From Acidobacteriota bacterium (GTDB taxonomy: Bacteria > Acidobacteriota > Polarisedimenticolia > QHYA01), in NCBI GenBank assembly GCA_003223995.1, contig QHYA01000190.1:1-14171 (forward strand): a stretch of DNA of 14,171 nucleotides, in the 5' to 3' direction. A model generated the notes under the pieces. The model worked only from the letters and a program-made list of their open reading frames with translations. It was not told the DNA's origin and did not search any database. Below are positions 1-8,200 of this stretch, one piece after another (within the stretch, counting starts at the first letter, position 1; the number at the start of each line of letters is the position of its first letter). The position numbers were made by a program, and so were the translations under genes.

Positions 1-1800
<1,800 letters not shown>

Positions 1801-1844
1801 GACGCTCCCGTCGTTGTCGCGTTTCCTGCGCTTTCCTGGGGGGT

Positions 1845-1874
1845 GGGCCCGAGCGGGACGGCCGGGGCCCTCGG
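1845..1874 (-). other. GC-rich dyad between clpX and lon
   Basis: The 77-nt gap between clpX and lon contains overlapping inverted repeats. GGGCCC occurs at 1845-1850 and at 1865-1870, and CCGAG at 1849-1853 can pair with CTCGG at 1870-1874. On the minus strand the RNA could form a stable hairpin 4 nt after the clpX stop codon. It has no U-tract, so it is not a standard intrinsic terminator. It could act as an attenuator, an mRNA-stability element or simply reflect high GC. Confidence 0.35.
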
Positions 1875-1877
1875 CCT

Positions 1878-3119
1878 CTAGCCCGCCTTCTGCATGAGCC
1901 CGGGCGGGTTGAGCTTCTTCACCATCTCCCGGGTGATCACGCACTCCTTGACGTTCCGCTCCGAGGGAAGCTGGTACATCAGGTCCAGCATCAGGTCCTC
2001 CAGGATGAGCCTCAGCCCTCGAGCGCCGATCTTGCGTTCCAGCGCCATCTGGGCGACCTCTTCGAGAGCCTCGTCCTCGAAGCGCAACTCGACATCTTCG
2101 TACTCGAAGATCCTCTGGTACTGCTTGATCAGCGCGTTGCGCGGCTGGGTGAGGATCTGGACGAGCGCGTTGCTGTCGAGGTCCCCCAGGGTGGCTACCA
2201 CGGGCAGCCGCCCAACGAACTCGGGGATGAGGCCGAACTTGATCAGGTCGGCCGGCTGGACCTGCTCGAGCGTCCCCTGGGAGACGCGGTCCTTCCGGGA
2301 CCGCACCTCCGCCTTGAAGCCCATCGCCTTCTTGCCGATGCGGTGCTCGATGAGGCCCTCCAGACCCACGAAAGCTCCCCCGCAGATGAAGAGGATATTG
2401 GTCGTATCGACGGGGATGAAGTCCTGATGCGGATGCTTGCGGCCCCCCTGGGGAGGCACGTTGGCAATGGTTCCCTCGAGGATCTTCAGCAACGCCTGCT
2501 GCACCCCTTCTCCGGAAACGTCCCGTGTGATCGAAGGGTTCTCTCCCTTGCGGGCGATCTTGTCGACCTCGTCGATGTAGATGATCCCGCGCTGACACTT
2601 CTCGACGTCGTTGTCGGCCGCCTGCAGCAGCTTGAGGATGATGTTCTCGACGTCCTCGCCCACGTAGCCCGCTTCCGTCAGCGTGGTGGCGTCCACGATC
2701 GCGAACGGCACCGACAGCAATCGCGCCAGCGTCTGCGCCAGCAGCGTCTTCCCCGTCCCGGTCGGACCGATGAGGAGGATGTTGCTCTTGGCGACCTCCA
2801 CATCATGCTTGCGCTTGGAAAGCTCGCCTCTCTTGTAGTGGTTGTAGACCGCCACGGCGAGCTTCTTCTTCGCCTTCTCCTGGCCGATCACGTACTCGTC
2901 GAGAAAGGACTTGATCTCGACGGGCTTGGGGATCCGCGACTCCGAGGAGCGCTCCTCCGGCTCGCGCTCCTCGGCGATGATGTCGAGGCAGATGTCCACG
3001 CACTCGTCGCAGATGTAAACGGTCGGGCCCGCGATGAGCTTGCGCACATCGCGCTGGTTCTTGTTGCAGAAGGAACAGCGGAGGGGATCCCCCTCGCCTT
3101 TCTTACGCGCCATCTCCAT
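1878..3119 (-). CDS. clpX: ATP-dependent Clp protease ATP-binding subunit ClpX
   Basis: ClpX is the hexameric AAA+ unfoldase that recognises tagged substrates and threads them into ClpP. The 413-residue protein has the family's usual length and every key element. The N-terminal zinc-binding domain has Cys15, Cys18, Cys37 and Cys40. Walker A is GPTGTGKT at 118-125, the pore loop GYVGEDVE at 151-158, Walker B IIYIDEVD at 179-186, and sensor 2 GARGLR at 365-370. The ClpP-docking loop reads MGF at 266-268, where E. coli has IGF. The start used here is ATG at 3119; a second in-frame ATG (3113), giving MARKK, is also possible. The gene begins 25 nt after the clpP stop codon, which supports cotranscription and production as a ClpXP pair. 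Confidence 0.98.
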   Translation of the reverse strand: MEMARKKGEGDPLRCSFCNKNQRDVRKLIAGPTVYICDECVDICLDIIAEEREPEERSSESRIPKPVEIKSFLDEYVIGQEKAKKKLAVAVYNHYKRGELSKRKHDVEVAKSNILLIGPTGTGKTLLAQTLARLLSVPFAIVDATTLTEAGYVGEDVENIILKLLQAADNDVEKCQRGIIYIDEVDKIARKGENPSITRDVSGEGVQQALLKILEGTIANVPPQGGRKHPHQDFIPVDTTNILFICGGAFVGLEGLIEHRIGKKAMGFKAEVRSRKDRVSQGTLEQVQPADLIKFGLIPEFVGRLPVVATLGDLDSNALVQILTQPRNALIKQYQRIFEYEDVELRFEDEALEEVAQMALERKIGARGLRLILEDLMLDLMYQLPSERNVKECVITREMVKKLNPPGLMQKAG

Positions 3120-3144
3120 CCATGCCTGTTCCCGTTCCGCCCCT

Positions 3145-3729
3145 TTACTCGCGGCGCGAAATGACCTGGTCGATGATTCCGTATTCCTTCGCCTGGCCGG
3201 CCGTCATGATGAAATCACGGTCAGAATCCGAGTCAATCCTCTGCCGGGGCTGACCCGTGTGCCGAGAAAGGATGTCGCTCAGCCGGTCCTTGATCTGGAG
3301 AATCTCCTTCGCCTGGATGGCGATGTCCGACGCCTGGCCGGTAAAGCCCCCCATCGGCTGGTGAATGATCACCCGCGAGTTCGGCAGGGCGAACCGCTTG
3401 CCGGCCGCGCCGGCCGTGAGCAGCACCGCTGCCATGCTGGCCGCCTGCCCGATACAGATGGTCGTGATGTCCGGTTTGACGAACTGCATCGTGTCGTAGA
3501 TGGCAAGGCCCGCCGTAACCGATCCACCGGGGCTGTTGATGTAGATGGAGATGTCCTTGTCCGGATCCTCAGCCTCGAGAAAGAGAAGCTGCGCGATCAC
3601 CAGGTTGGACATGTTGTCGTCGACCGGGCTGCCGATGAAGATGATGTTGTCCTTCAGGAGCCGGGAGTAGATGTCGTAGGCTCGCTCCCCTCGGCTTGTC
3701 TGCTCCACCACCATCGGTATCAGGGGCAT
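3145..3729 (-). CDS. clpP: ATP-dependent Clp protease proteolytic subunit ClpP
   Basis: ClpP is the barrel-shaped serine peptidase that degrades polypeptides delivered by ClpX or another Clp ATPase. The protein is 194 residues and starts MPLIPMVVEQTSRGER, which lines up with the mature N-terminus of E. coli ClpP, so there is little or no propeptide. The catalytic triad is complete: Ser98 in GQAASMAA, His123 in IIHQP, and Asp172 in SDRDF. The oxyanion and strand segment SPGGSVTAG (66-74) is also present. A GGAGG ribosome site at 3739-3743 lies 9 nt before the ATG and supports this start. The gene is 21 nt from tig and 25 nt from clpX. It is a canonical active ClpP rather than a degenerate paralogue. 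Confidence 0.98.
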   Translation of the reverse strand: MPLIPMVVEQTSRGERAYDIYSRLLKDNIIFIGSPVDDNMSNLVIAQLLFLEAEDPDKDISIYINSPGGSVTAGLAIYDTMQFVKPDITTICIGQAASMAAVLLTAGAAGKRFALPNSRVIIHQPMGGFTGQASDIAIQAKEILQIKDRLSDILSRHTGQPRQRIDSDSDRDFIMTAGQAKEYGIIDQVISRRE

Positions 3730-3750
3730 TGAATCCGGCCTCCAGCATCG

Positions 3751-4905
3751 TCACGAAGTAATTGTAGCCTGATTCAAGACAAAGTCAAGCGTCTTTTCCC
3801 TAAGTATCTGAGATCTAAGGGCTTGTAACGCTCCGCCCTTCTCGAGCCTCTGCCGAATCTGCTGGGGCCGAAGGCCCAACTCGCTCGCTTCGCGTTCGAT
3901 CCTGTCAGACACCTCCGAATCGGTGACATCGAGACCTTCCCGCCGAGCAATCTCATCCAACAGGAGCGTCCCGCGGACGCGCCTGCGGGCCAGGGGAAGC
4001 TCCTGCTCGCGTATCTCCTTCCAGTCCACCCCTGCCTTCTCGGGGTCCATCCCACGCGCCATCATCCCTCGGACGATGTCCTCCATCTGGCGGCGAAGCT
4101 GCTCTTCGACCATGACATCCGGCAGATCGAAGTCGTGCGCGTCGATCAGCTGCCGCATGGCGCTCTCGAGCGCGGCCCGCCGCGCATGGCGCTCTCGCAG
4201 GGTGTACTCGACGCGGCGGCCCGCGAGATGGCCGTCCTGGTAGTCCGCCGGGTACGACACGTGGAAGAGCTTCTCGCTGCCGGGAGAGGCTCCGGACAGC
4301 GCTTCGTTGAACTCCGGCAGGTTCTCCGGAGCCCCCGCGGCCATCATCATCTCTTCCTTCCGGAAGGTCTTGCCGTCTTCCTCGATGAAGCGTCCCACGA
4401 CATCGACGACGACGTAGTCGCCCTCCACGATCGTGCGGGGCTCGACGGGGAGGAAGCGCGCGGCCGACTCCCGCAGGGATTCCAGGGCCTGCTCGACCTC
4501 CTCATCGGTCGGCTCCACGCGGGGGCGGGTGATCTCCAGGCCGCGGTACCTCCCCAGAGGGACCTCCGGACGCACCTCGAACAGCGTGCGGAAGCGCAGA
4601 GGTTCGCCGGAGCGGAACTCCACCTCCTCGACGACCGGATCGTGGAGAGGATCCAGCCCTTTCTCCGCCACCGCCTGGGCATGATATTCGCCCATCAGCC
4701 GCTCCTTGACCTCCTGCTCCAGCTCCTTCGCGAAGCGCTGGCGAACCAGACCGGGCGGCACATGCCCCTTGCGGAAGCCCGGGACACGGACCGATTTCGC
4801 GTACCCGCGGACGAGCTTCTCCATCTCCCGCTCCACCTCCGCGGGCGGAACCTCGACCTCCATCCGCTTCTTAACCGGACTGACGTCCTCGACCTGAACC
4901 TTCAT
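3751..4905 (-). CDS. tig: Trigger factor, shortened after the PPIase domain
   Basis: Trigger factor is a chaperone that binds the ribosome near the peptide exit tunnel and shields nascent chains. The start is ATG 4905, giving MKVQVEDVSPVKKRMEVEVP, the usual family N-terminus. Longer readings would run through tRNA-Leu. The ribosome-binding signature GFRKGHVP occupies residues 43-50. An FKBP-type PPIase domain spans about 155-240 and is divergent, with FNEALSGASPG where E. coli has a GFEDGIKG-type motif. The C-terminal arms follow and end DFVLNQATITS. The length is 384 residues against 432 in E. coli. About 40 residues normally found between the PPIase domain and the helix containing DFDLPD are missing (around residue 238). 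clpP follows after 21 nt, and its ribosome site lies in that gap. No frameshift is visible. Confidence 0.95.
   Translation of the reverse strand: MKVQVEDVSPVKKRMEVEVPPAEVEREMEKLVRGYAKSVRVPGFRKGHVPPGLVRQRFAKELEQEVKERLMGEYHAQAVAEKGLDPLHDPVVEEVEFRSGEPLRFRTLFEVRPEVPLGRYRGLEITRPRVEPTDEEVEQALESLRESAARFLPVEPRTIVEGDYVVVDVVGRFIEEDGKTFRKEEMMMAAGAPENLPEFNEALSGASPGSEKLFHVSYPADYQDGHLAGRRVEYTLRERHARRAALESAMRQLIDAHDFDLPDVMVEEQLRRQMEDIVRGMMARGMDPEKAGVDWKEIREQELPLARRRVRGTLLLDEIARREGLDVTDSEVSDRIEREASELGLRPQQIRQRLEKGGALQALRSQILREKTLDFVLNQATITS
4155..4197 (-). repeat. 14-bp direct repeat inside tig
   Basis: GCATGGCGCTCTCG (plus-strand reading) occurs exactly at 4155-4168 and 4184-4197. The 29-bp spacing is not a multiple of three, so the two copies are read in different frames, as RERHA and ESAM. 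The repeat lies where the trigger factor is shorter than its homologues. Confidence 0.8.
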
Positions 4906-4914
4906 CTCCGTCCG

Positions 4915-4939
4915 CTTTCCGGAGCCGTTCTTTCCGGAG
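4915..4939 (-). repeat. Direct repeat in the tig leader
   Basis: CTCCGGAAAG on the minus strand occurs at 4930-4939 and again at 4915-4924, a 15-nt period. The copies lie between the end of tRNA-Leu and the tig start codon. Each contains the palindrome TCCGGA and a purine-rich GGAAAG. The copy nearer tig places GGAAAG 9 nt before the ATG, so it may serve as the ribosome-binding site. A second GGAG touches the ATG and is too close to be ideal. Confidence 0.5.
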
Positions 4940-4965
4940 GCGTCTCGCGTAAGGGCGCGCCGACG

Positions 4966-5048
4966 TGGTGCGAAAGGGGGGATTCGAACCCCCACGGTCT
5001 CCCACGGGATCCTAAATCCCGCGCGTCTGCCAGTTCCGCCACTTTCGC
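4966..5048 (-). tRNA. tRNA-Leu, anticodon UAG
   Basis: The 83-nt sequence folds as a class II tRNA. Acceptor GCGAAAG pairs with CTTTCGC. The anticodon stem CGGGA/TCCCG closes the loop TTTAGGA, giving anticodon TAG (RNA UAG, reading CUN leucine codons). A longer variable region (TGGGAGACCGT) precedes the T arm GGGGG-TTCGAAT-CCCCC. The discriminator base is A and the 3' CCA is encoded. The extended variable arm and A73 fit leucine identity. The gene lies 60 nt upstream of tig on the same strand, with no evident terminator between them, so a tRNA-mRNA precursor cut by tRNA-processing RNases is plausible. Confidence 0.97.
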
Positions 5049-5082
5049 AAGCATGGTCTCGTGTCGTCTCTCCTCTGAATCG

Positions 5083-5112
5083 ATCATAGGTTTCTTCCTC
5101 CGCGAGTGTCAA
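5083..5112 (-). promoter_or_regulatory. Sigma70-type promoter for tRNA-Leu and probably tig-clpP-clpX-lon
   Basis: A perfect -35 box TTGACA (5107-5112) and a 5/6 -10 box TATGAT (5083-5088) are separated by 18 nt. Transcription would start near 5076, leaving a leader of about 28 nt before tRNA-Leu. This is the strongest promoter match in the window. As no clear terminator follows the tRNA, the same promoter may supply the chaperone-protease operon. Confidence 0.8.
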
Positions 5113-5132
5113 CGAAACGGAGCGTTAGCAGC

Positions 5133-5158
5133 TTCAGCGCGGTTCAGCGCCTTCAGCG
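5133..5158 (-). repeat. Three CGCTGAA heptamers upstream of the tRNA-Leu promoter
   Basis: CGCTGAA (minus strand) occurs at 5152-5158, 5143-5149 and 5133-5139. The start-to-start distances are 9 and 10 bp, about one helical turn each. The block ends 20 bp upstream of the -35 box. It could be an activator or repressor site on one DNA face, or chance. Confidence 0.45.
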
Positions 5159-5182
5159 ACGGCCTGTTCGGATGGCGGGGAA

Positions 5183-5213
5183 GAGCGTTCCCGGGGGACC
5201 TTCGCGAGCGCTC
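5183..5213 (-). terminator. Weak hairpin after tRNA-Lys
   Basis: On the minus strand GAGCGCTC (5206-5213) can pair with GAACGCTC (5183-5190), giving 8 positions with one mismatch around a 15-nt loop. The next bases are TTCCCC, so the U-tract is very weak. The position, 7 nt after the tRNA-Lys CCA and ahead of a separate tRNA-Leu promoter, suits a terminator, but the structure alone is not convincing. Confidence 0.25.
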
Positions 5214-5220
5214 GAGGAGT

Positions 5221-5296
5221 TGGTGAGCCGCGGAGGAATCGAACCTCCAACCCGCAGATTAAGAGTCTGCTGCTCTACCAATTGAGCTAGCGGCCC
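5221..5296 (-). tRNA. tRNA-Lys, anticodon CUU
   Basis: The 76-nt cloverleaf has acceptor GGGCCGC paired with GCGGCTC, with one G-U pair at position 2-71. The D arm contains TAGCTCAATTGGTAGAGCA. The anticodon stem GCAGA/TCTGC closes the loop CTCTTAA, giving anticodon CTT (RNA CUU, reading AAG). The T arm is GGAGG-TTCGATT-CCTCC, the discriminator is A, and CCA is encoded. The gene begins 33 nt after the stop codon of the PilX-like gene and has its own candidate promoter overlapping that stop. Confidence 0.97.
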
Positions 5297-5303
5297 CTTT
5301 TGC

Positions 5304-5333
5304 AGTATCAGACAAAGCCGACGGAGGAGTCAA
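5304..5333 (-). promoter_or_regulatory. Candidate sigma70 promoter for tRNA-Lys
   Basis: TTGACT (5328-5333, 5/6 match to the -35 consensus) and GATACT (5304-5309, 4/6 match to the -10 consensus) are 18 nt apart. The -10 box ends 7 nt before tRNA position 1, so transcription would begin at or next to the mature 5' end. The TGA stop codon of the upstream PilX-like gene (5330-5332) is part of the -35 box. Confidence 0.55.
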
Positions 5334-7297
5334 GGAGAAGGAAGCGACGCCGCTTTCCTCTCGACTTCCCACGAAACGACGACGGTTCTCGGTGCCCCCG
5401 ACTCTCTCGAGGGGGACAGGCCGACGGGGAGCAGCGGGTCCGCGAGCAGCCGCAGCAGGCCTTGCGGAGGAGAGGAAGGCTGGGTGTTGGCGGATCCTCC
5501 GACGATGACGGAGCCGAACAGGTTCGCGTCTCCTCCGGCTCGCAAGTCCCCCGCGATGATCAGCAAGCCCTCGAAGGCGAGAGCGATATCCGTCGCGGGG
5601 CCGGAGAGCTGCCGGACCGCGCCAGCCGCCGGAGTGGTCAAGGCGAGCCGGCGGAACGAGGCCCCCGGCGCCAGAGGATCGGATGGATACTGGAGCTGGA
5701 GGAACGGCTCCGCGGCATTGCAATGCCCGTCGCCGTTGGTGTCCGCGCACGGCTCGCCAGGCGGACCTATCCTGCGGACCCTCCCCTGCCAGCCGATCCC
5801 ATCGAACCCGAGGGAAGAGGTGCCCACGAACAGCACCCCGGCGCTCCACCAGCCGCTGCCGAGCACGACCGGAGGAGCCAGGTTGTCCGCCGTGCCATCA
5901 CCGTCCGCATCCGCCGGGGCCTTTCCGTCGACCGTGTCGAAGAAGAACAATCCCTGGCGGCCGCGTGTCGCCTGGTCCACGGAGACGGCCGCTGACGATC
6001 CTTCCTCCCGCCAGCCGCCGGACGAGGGATCGAAGGAGTAGTAGTGGTGTCCCCCGAAGCCGGTGCGAGCCGCCATTTTCCAGAGGTCGTAGTCCAGATC
6101 CGGAACAGGATCGAAGCTGGCGTTCTGAAGAAGATTGCTCCGGTCAGAATCGGAATCGTAGGGGCCGCCGGGTCCGGCGGGAAGATCCGCGGGATCGAAA
6201 GGCCACGGCAGCTCGTCGGGCAAGCTGCTCGATGGGGCCAGGACCAGCGACCTCCCCGCCGAGGCGAAGAACCAAGGATCCTCCAGCGTATCGTCAGGTC
6301 TCGCCCACCATTCGTTCCAGTCGGAGGTTCCGTCCGCATCGGTGTCTTCGGCTGTCCCGTCTCCGTCCTCATCCGGCAGGATCGGGCGCGCGGGGGCCCG
6401 CCGCGGCCAGCCCGAGGGGACTGCCGGCGAAGAGGGAGATGGGATCCAGATGTCTCCGCGCGCCGCGACGATCCCCCAGCGGGCTTCCAGACCGCTTCGC
6501 AGGTCTATGTCCCCGGCCGCCAGCAGTGGCCCGCGCGCCTTGCGATAGGGGGGATCCGTCAGGACGGTCCGGACGCTGCGTGTCGCGACCTCCCGTTGCC
6601 CCGGAAGGGTGTAGTCCGCCAGCAAGCTGACAGTGACCTCGATCGTGGCGACGCCGAATCTCAAGGGTCGCCCTCCGATCCTGTGGACTGGAGGAGCAAA
6701 GATGTCGATGCGGCTGATGCGCGCCCGCTCCCTCTCCGAGGGGAACCCCGGAAAGAGTCTGTCGGCGAGAAGGTCGAGGAACGCTTGCTCGGAGGCCGAG
6801 CCCGCTCTCGAGATCCGCACATCCGGACCGCGAGCGCTTCCCTCGAGGGACAGCGACGGCGAGCCGCGATACGGCCTCTCGAAGAGATCATCCGTCCCCT
6901 GCCGGTAGATCACGTTCCACGGCGGAGGCTCCACCGCGTAATGGGAAAAGACGCCGTTGCCGTCCGGATCCACTTCCCTCAGCGACCGGTTCACCTGGGA
7001 CGGGGCTGGAACGAGAGGATTGAAAGCAGGGTCAGGCTCCTCGAACCAGCCGCGGACGCATCGAGCGGTCCCCTCGGCGACATAAAGAGCCTGGTTCCCG
7101 CGGATGTAGTTGACGGCGATGCTGTTCTCATCCTGTGCGATAAGAGCGAAGGCGAGCCCGAGCAGTGTGAGCAGGGCCAGCACGGCGACCACGACGAGGA
7201 GCAGAGCGCCCCCGTCGCGACGGGCTGGCCGCCAAGCTCCCCCTTCGAGATCGATGCGCCCTCCCCGCCCTGCCAACCGTGCCTCCCGCGGCAACAA
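5330..7297 (-). CDS. PilX-like minor pilin / pilus assembly protein with calcium-loop-like motifs
   Basis: The N-terminus has a basic stretch, then RDGG and a hydrophobic helix at about 31-53 (ALLLVVVAVLALLTLLGL). A polar helix follows that contains NQALYVAEGTARC. This is the layout of PilX-N proteins, minor components of type IV pili anchored in the inner membrane. Pilin Glu5 is absent, as in some minor pilins. The 600-residue remainder is predicted to be extracytoplasmic. It carries DxDGDGxxD-type loops near 309-327, 463-472 and 519-527 that resemble calcium sites. Its segments LLIIAGDLRAGGDANLFG (578-595) and LLAAGDIDL (258-266) resemble repeats seen in large PilX-like proteins. The length (655) is far above that of ordinary PilX (about 200). 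The start is taken as TTG 7297, since no ATG lies before the helix; a TTG at codon 8 is an alternative. No other pilin gene is adjacent. The family is fairly sure, the exact role unknown. Confidence 0.7.
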   Translation of the reverse strand: MLPREARLAGRGGRIDLEGGAWRPARRDGGALLLVVVAVLALLTLLGLAFALIAQDENSIAVNYIRGNQALYVAEGTARCVRGWFEEPDPAFNPLVPAPSQVNRSLREVDPDGNGVFSHYAVEPPPWNVIYRQGTDDLFERPYRGSPSLSLEGSARGPDVRISRAGSASEQAFLDLLADRLFPGFPSERERARISRIDIFAPPVHRIGGRPLRFGVATIEVTVSLLADYTLPGQREVATRSVRTVLTDPPYRKARGPLLAAGDIDLRSGLEARWGIVAARGDIWIPSPSSPAVPSGWPRRAPARPILPDEDGDGTAEDTDADGTSDWNEWWARPDDTLEDPWFFASAGRSLVLAPSSSLPDELPWPFDPADLPAGPGGPYDSDSDRSNLLQNASFDPVPDLDYDLWKMAARTGFGGHHYYSFDPSSGGWREEGSSAAVSVDQATRGRQGLFFFDTVDGKAPADADGDGTADNLAPPVVLGSGWWSAGVLFVGTSSLGFDGIGWQGRVRRIGPPGEPCADTNGDGHCNAAEPFLQLQYPSDPLAPGASFRRLALTTPAAGAVRQLSGPATDIALAFEGLLIIAGDLRAGGDANLFGSVIVGGSANTQPSSPPQGLLRLLADPLLPVGLSPSRESGAPRTVVVSWEVERKAASLPSP

Positions 7298-7411
7298 ACC
7301 CCGCCGTAAACGCTATCCCCTCTCGACAGCCCGAGGCGGTTTCTCGGTCGCGATTCTTCCCGGATCGGGGAACCAGGCAGCGAGGGTTGTCCCGCAGATG
7401 CGCTTCCATTT

Positions 7412-8200
7412 TCAGGGATGGGAGAGGACCCGAACCACCGTCTCGACGAGGCCGCCGATCGTATAGTGGTCCGAGACGGCCGGCTCTATGCCCAGCTCCC
7501 TGACGGTGGCCGCGGTGATCGGGCCGATGCAGGCGACCCGCGCCTTCGCAAGCAGCCCCGCGGCACGGCCCTCAGGGAAGAGAGAGGCGAAGTTTACGAC
7601 GGTCGAGGAAGAAGTGAAGGTCACCAGGTCGATCTCTCCTCTCTCCAGCCGCGCCTCCAGCTCTGCGGCATCGACGTTGGGAACGATGGTGCGGTAGCAG
7701 GGCGCGACGACGACCTGCGCTCCGGCGCCCTCGAGTGTCTCGGGGAGAACCTCGCGAGCCTTCTGGGCGCGGGCGATCAGCACCCTCCTGCCGGCAAGCT
7801 GCGAGAGGGGCATGGCCTCGGCCAGCGACTCCGCCCGAAAAACCATCGGAACGATATCGGCAGAAACGCCACGGTCTTCAAGAGCCGCAGCCGTCGCGGA
7901 GCCTATCGCGGCGATGCGGGTTCGATCCGGCAGCGACGAGGTGAAGCCTCTCGCCCGGAGCCTGCTGAAGAACCACCTCACGCCATTGACCGACGTGAAG
8001 ACGATCCAGTCGAAGGTGTTCAGCTCCGCGATGGCTTTGTCGAGCGGGGCCCAATCGTCCGGCTCCACGAGCTCGATCGTCGGAATCGAAAGGACGCGCG
8101 CCCCAAGACGCTCCAGCCTTTCGGAGAGGCTGGCGGCCTGCTGGCGCGAACGCGTGACGAGGACGGTCCTGCCCGAGAGCGGGAGAGGGTCGGAGCTCAC
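7412..8200 (-). CDS. hemD: Uroporphyrinogen-III synthase
   Basis: HemD inverts ring D of hydroxymethylbilane and closes it to uroporphyrinogen III, the branch point to heme, siroheme and cobalamin. The 262-residue product shows the two related Rossmann-like halves of the family. RTVLVTRSRQQA lies at the N-terminus and FDWIVFTSVNGVRWFF in the first half. GRRVLIARAQKAREVLPETL, IDLVTFTSSSTVVNF and VACIGPITAATVRELG lie in the second. The start is GTG 8200, whose GTGA overlaps the hemC stop codon; GGAGG at 8213-8217 precedes it by 12 nt. A reading opened further upstream (8422) would add arginine-rich sequence that is only the hemC shadow. It is a single-domain HemD, not fused to CobA or HemC. It is the last gene of the heme operon here. 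Confidence 0.95.
   Translation of the reverse strand: MSSDPLPLSGRTVLVTRSRQQAASLSERLERLGARVLSIPTIELVEPDDWAPLDKAIAELNTFDWIVFTSVNGVRWFFSRLRARGFTSSLPDRTRIAAIGSATAAALEDRGVSADIVPMVFRAESLAEAMPLSQLAGRRVLIARAQKAREVLPETLEGAGAQVVVAPCYRTIVPNVDAAELEARLERGEIDLVTFTSSSTVVNFASLFPEGRAAGLLAKARVACIGPITAATVRELGIEPAVSDHYTIGGLVETVVRVLSHP

Noticed and set aside
2343..3164. Plus-strand open frame opposite clpX, and similar ones opposite tig (4135-5226), the pilX-like gene (6044-7309) and hemD (7418-8245)
   Set aside because: Each mirrors a supported minus-strand gene and shows no recognisable protein features, so all are GC-driven shadows.
4902..5087. Small frame through tRNA-Leu whose TGA overlaps the tig ATG
   Set aside because: The peptide is a translation of the tRNA itself, a well-known spurious annotation. 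The ATGA overlap with tig is curious but is explained by chance.
4906..5112. Longer N-terminus for trigger factor, starting at 5112
   Set aside because: The extension translates tRNA-Leu and its promoter. MKVQVEDVSP at 4905 is the usual family start.
5125..5139. Possible CIRCE (HrcA) heat-shock operator near TTAGCA upstream of tRNA-Leu
   Set aside because: Only TTAGCA matches one arm. The rest of that arm and the second arm, GAGTGCTAA at 9 nt, are missing.
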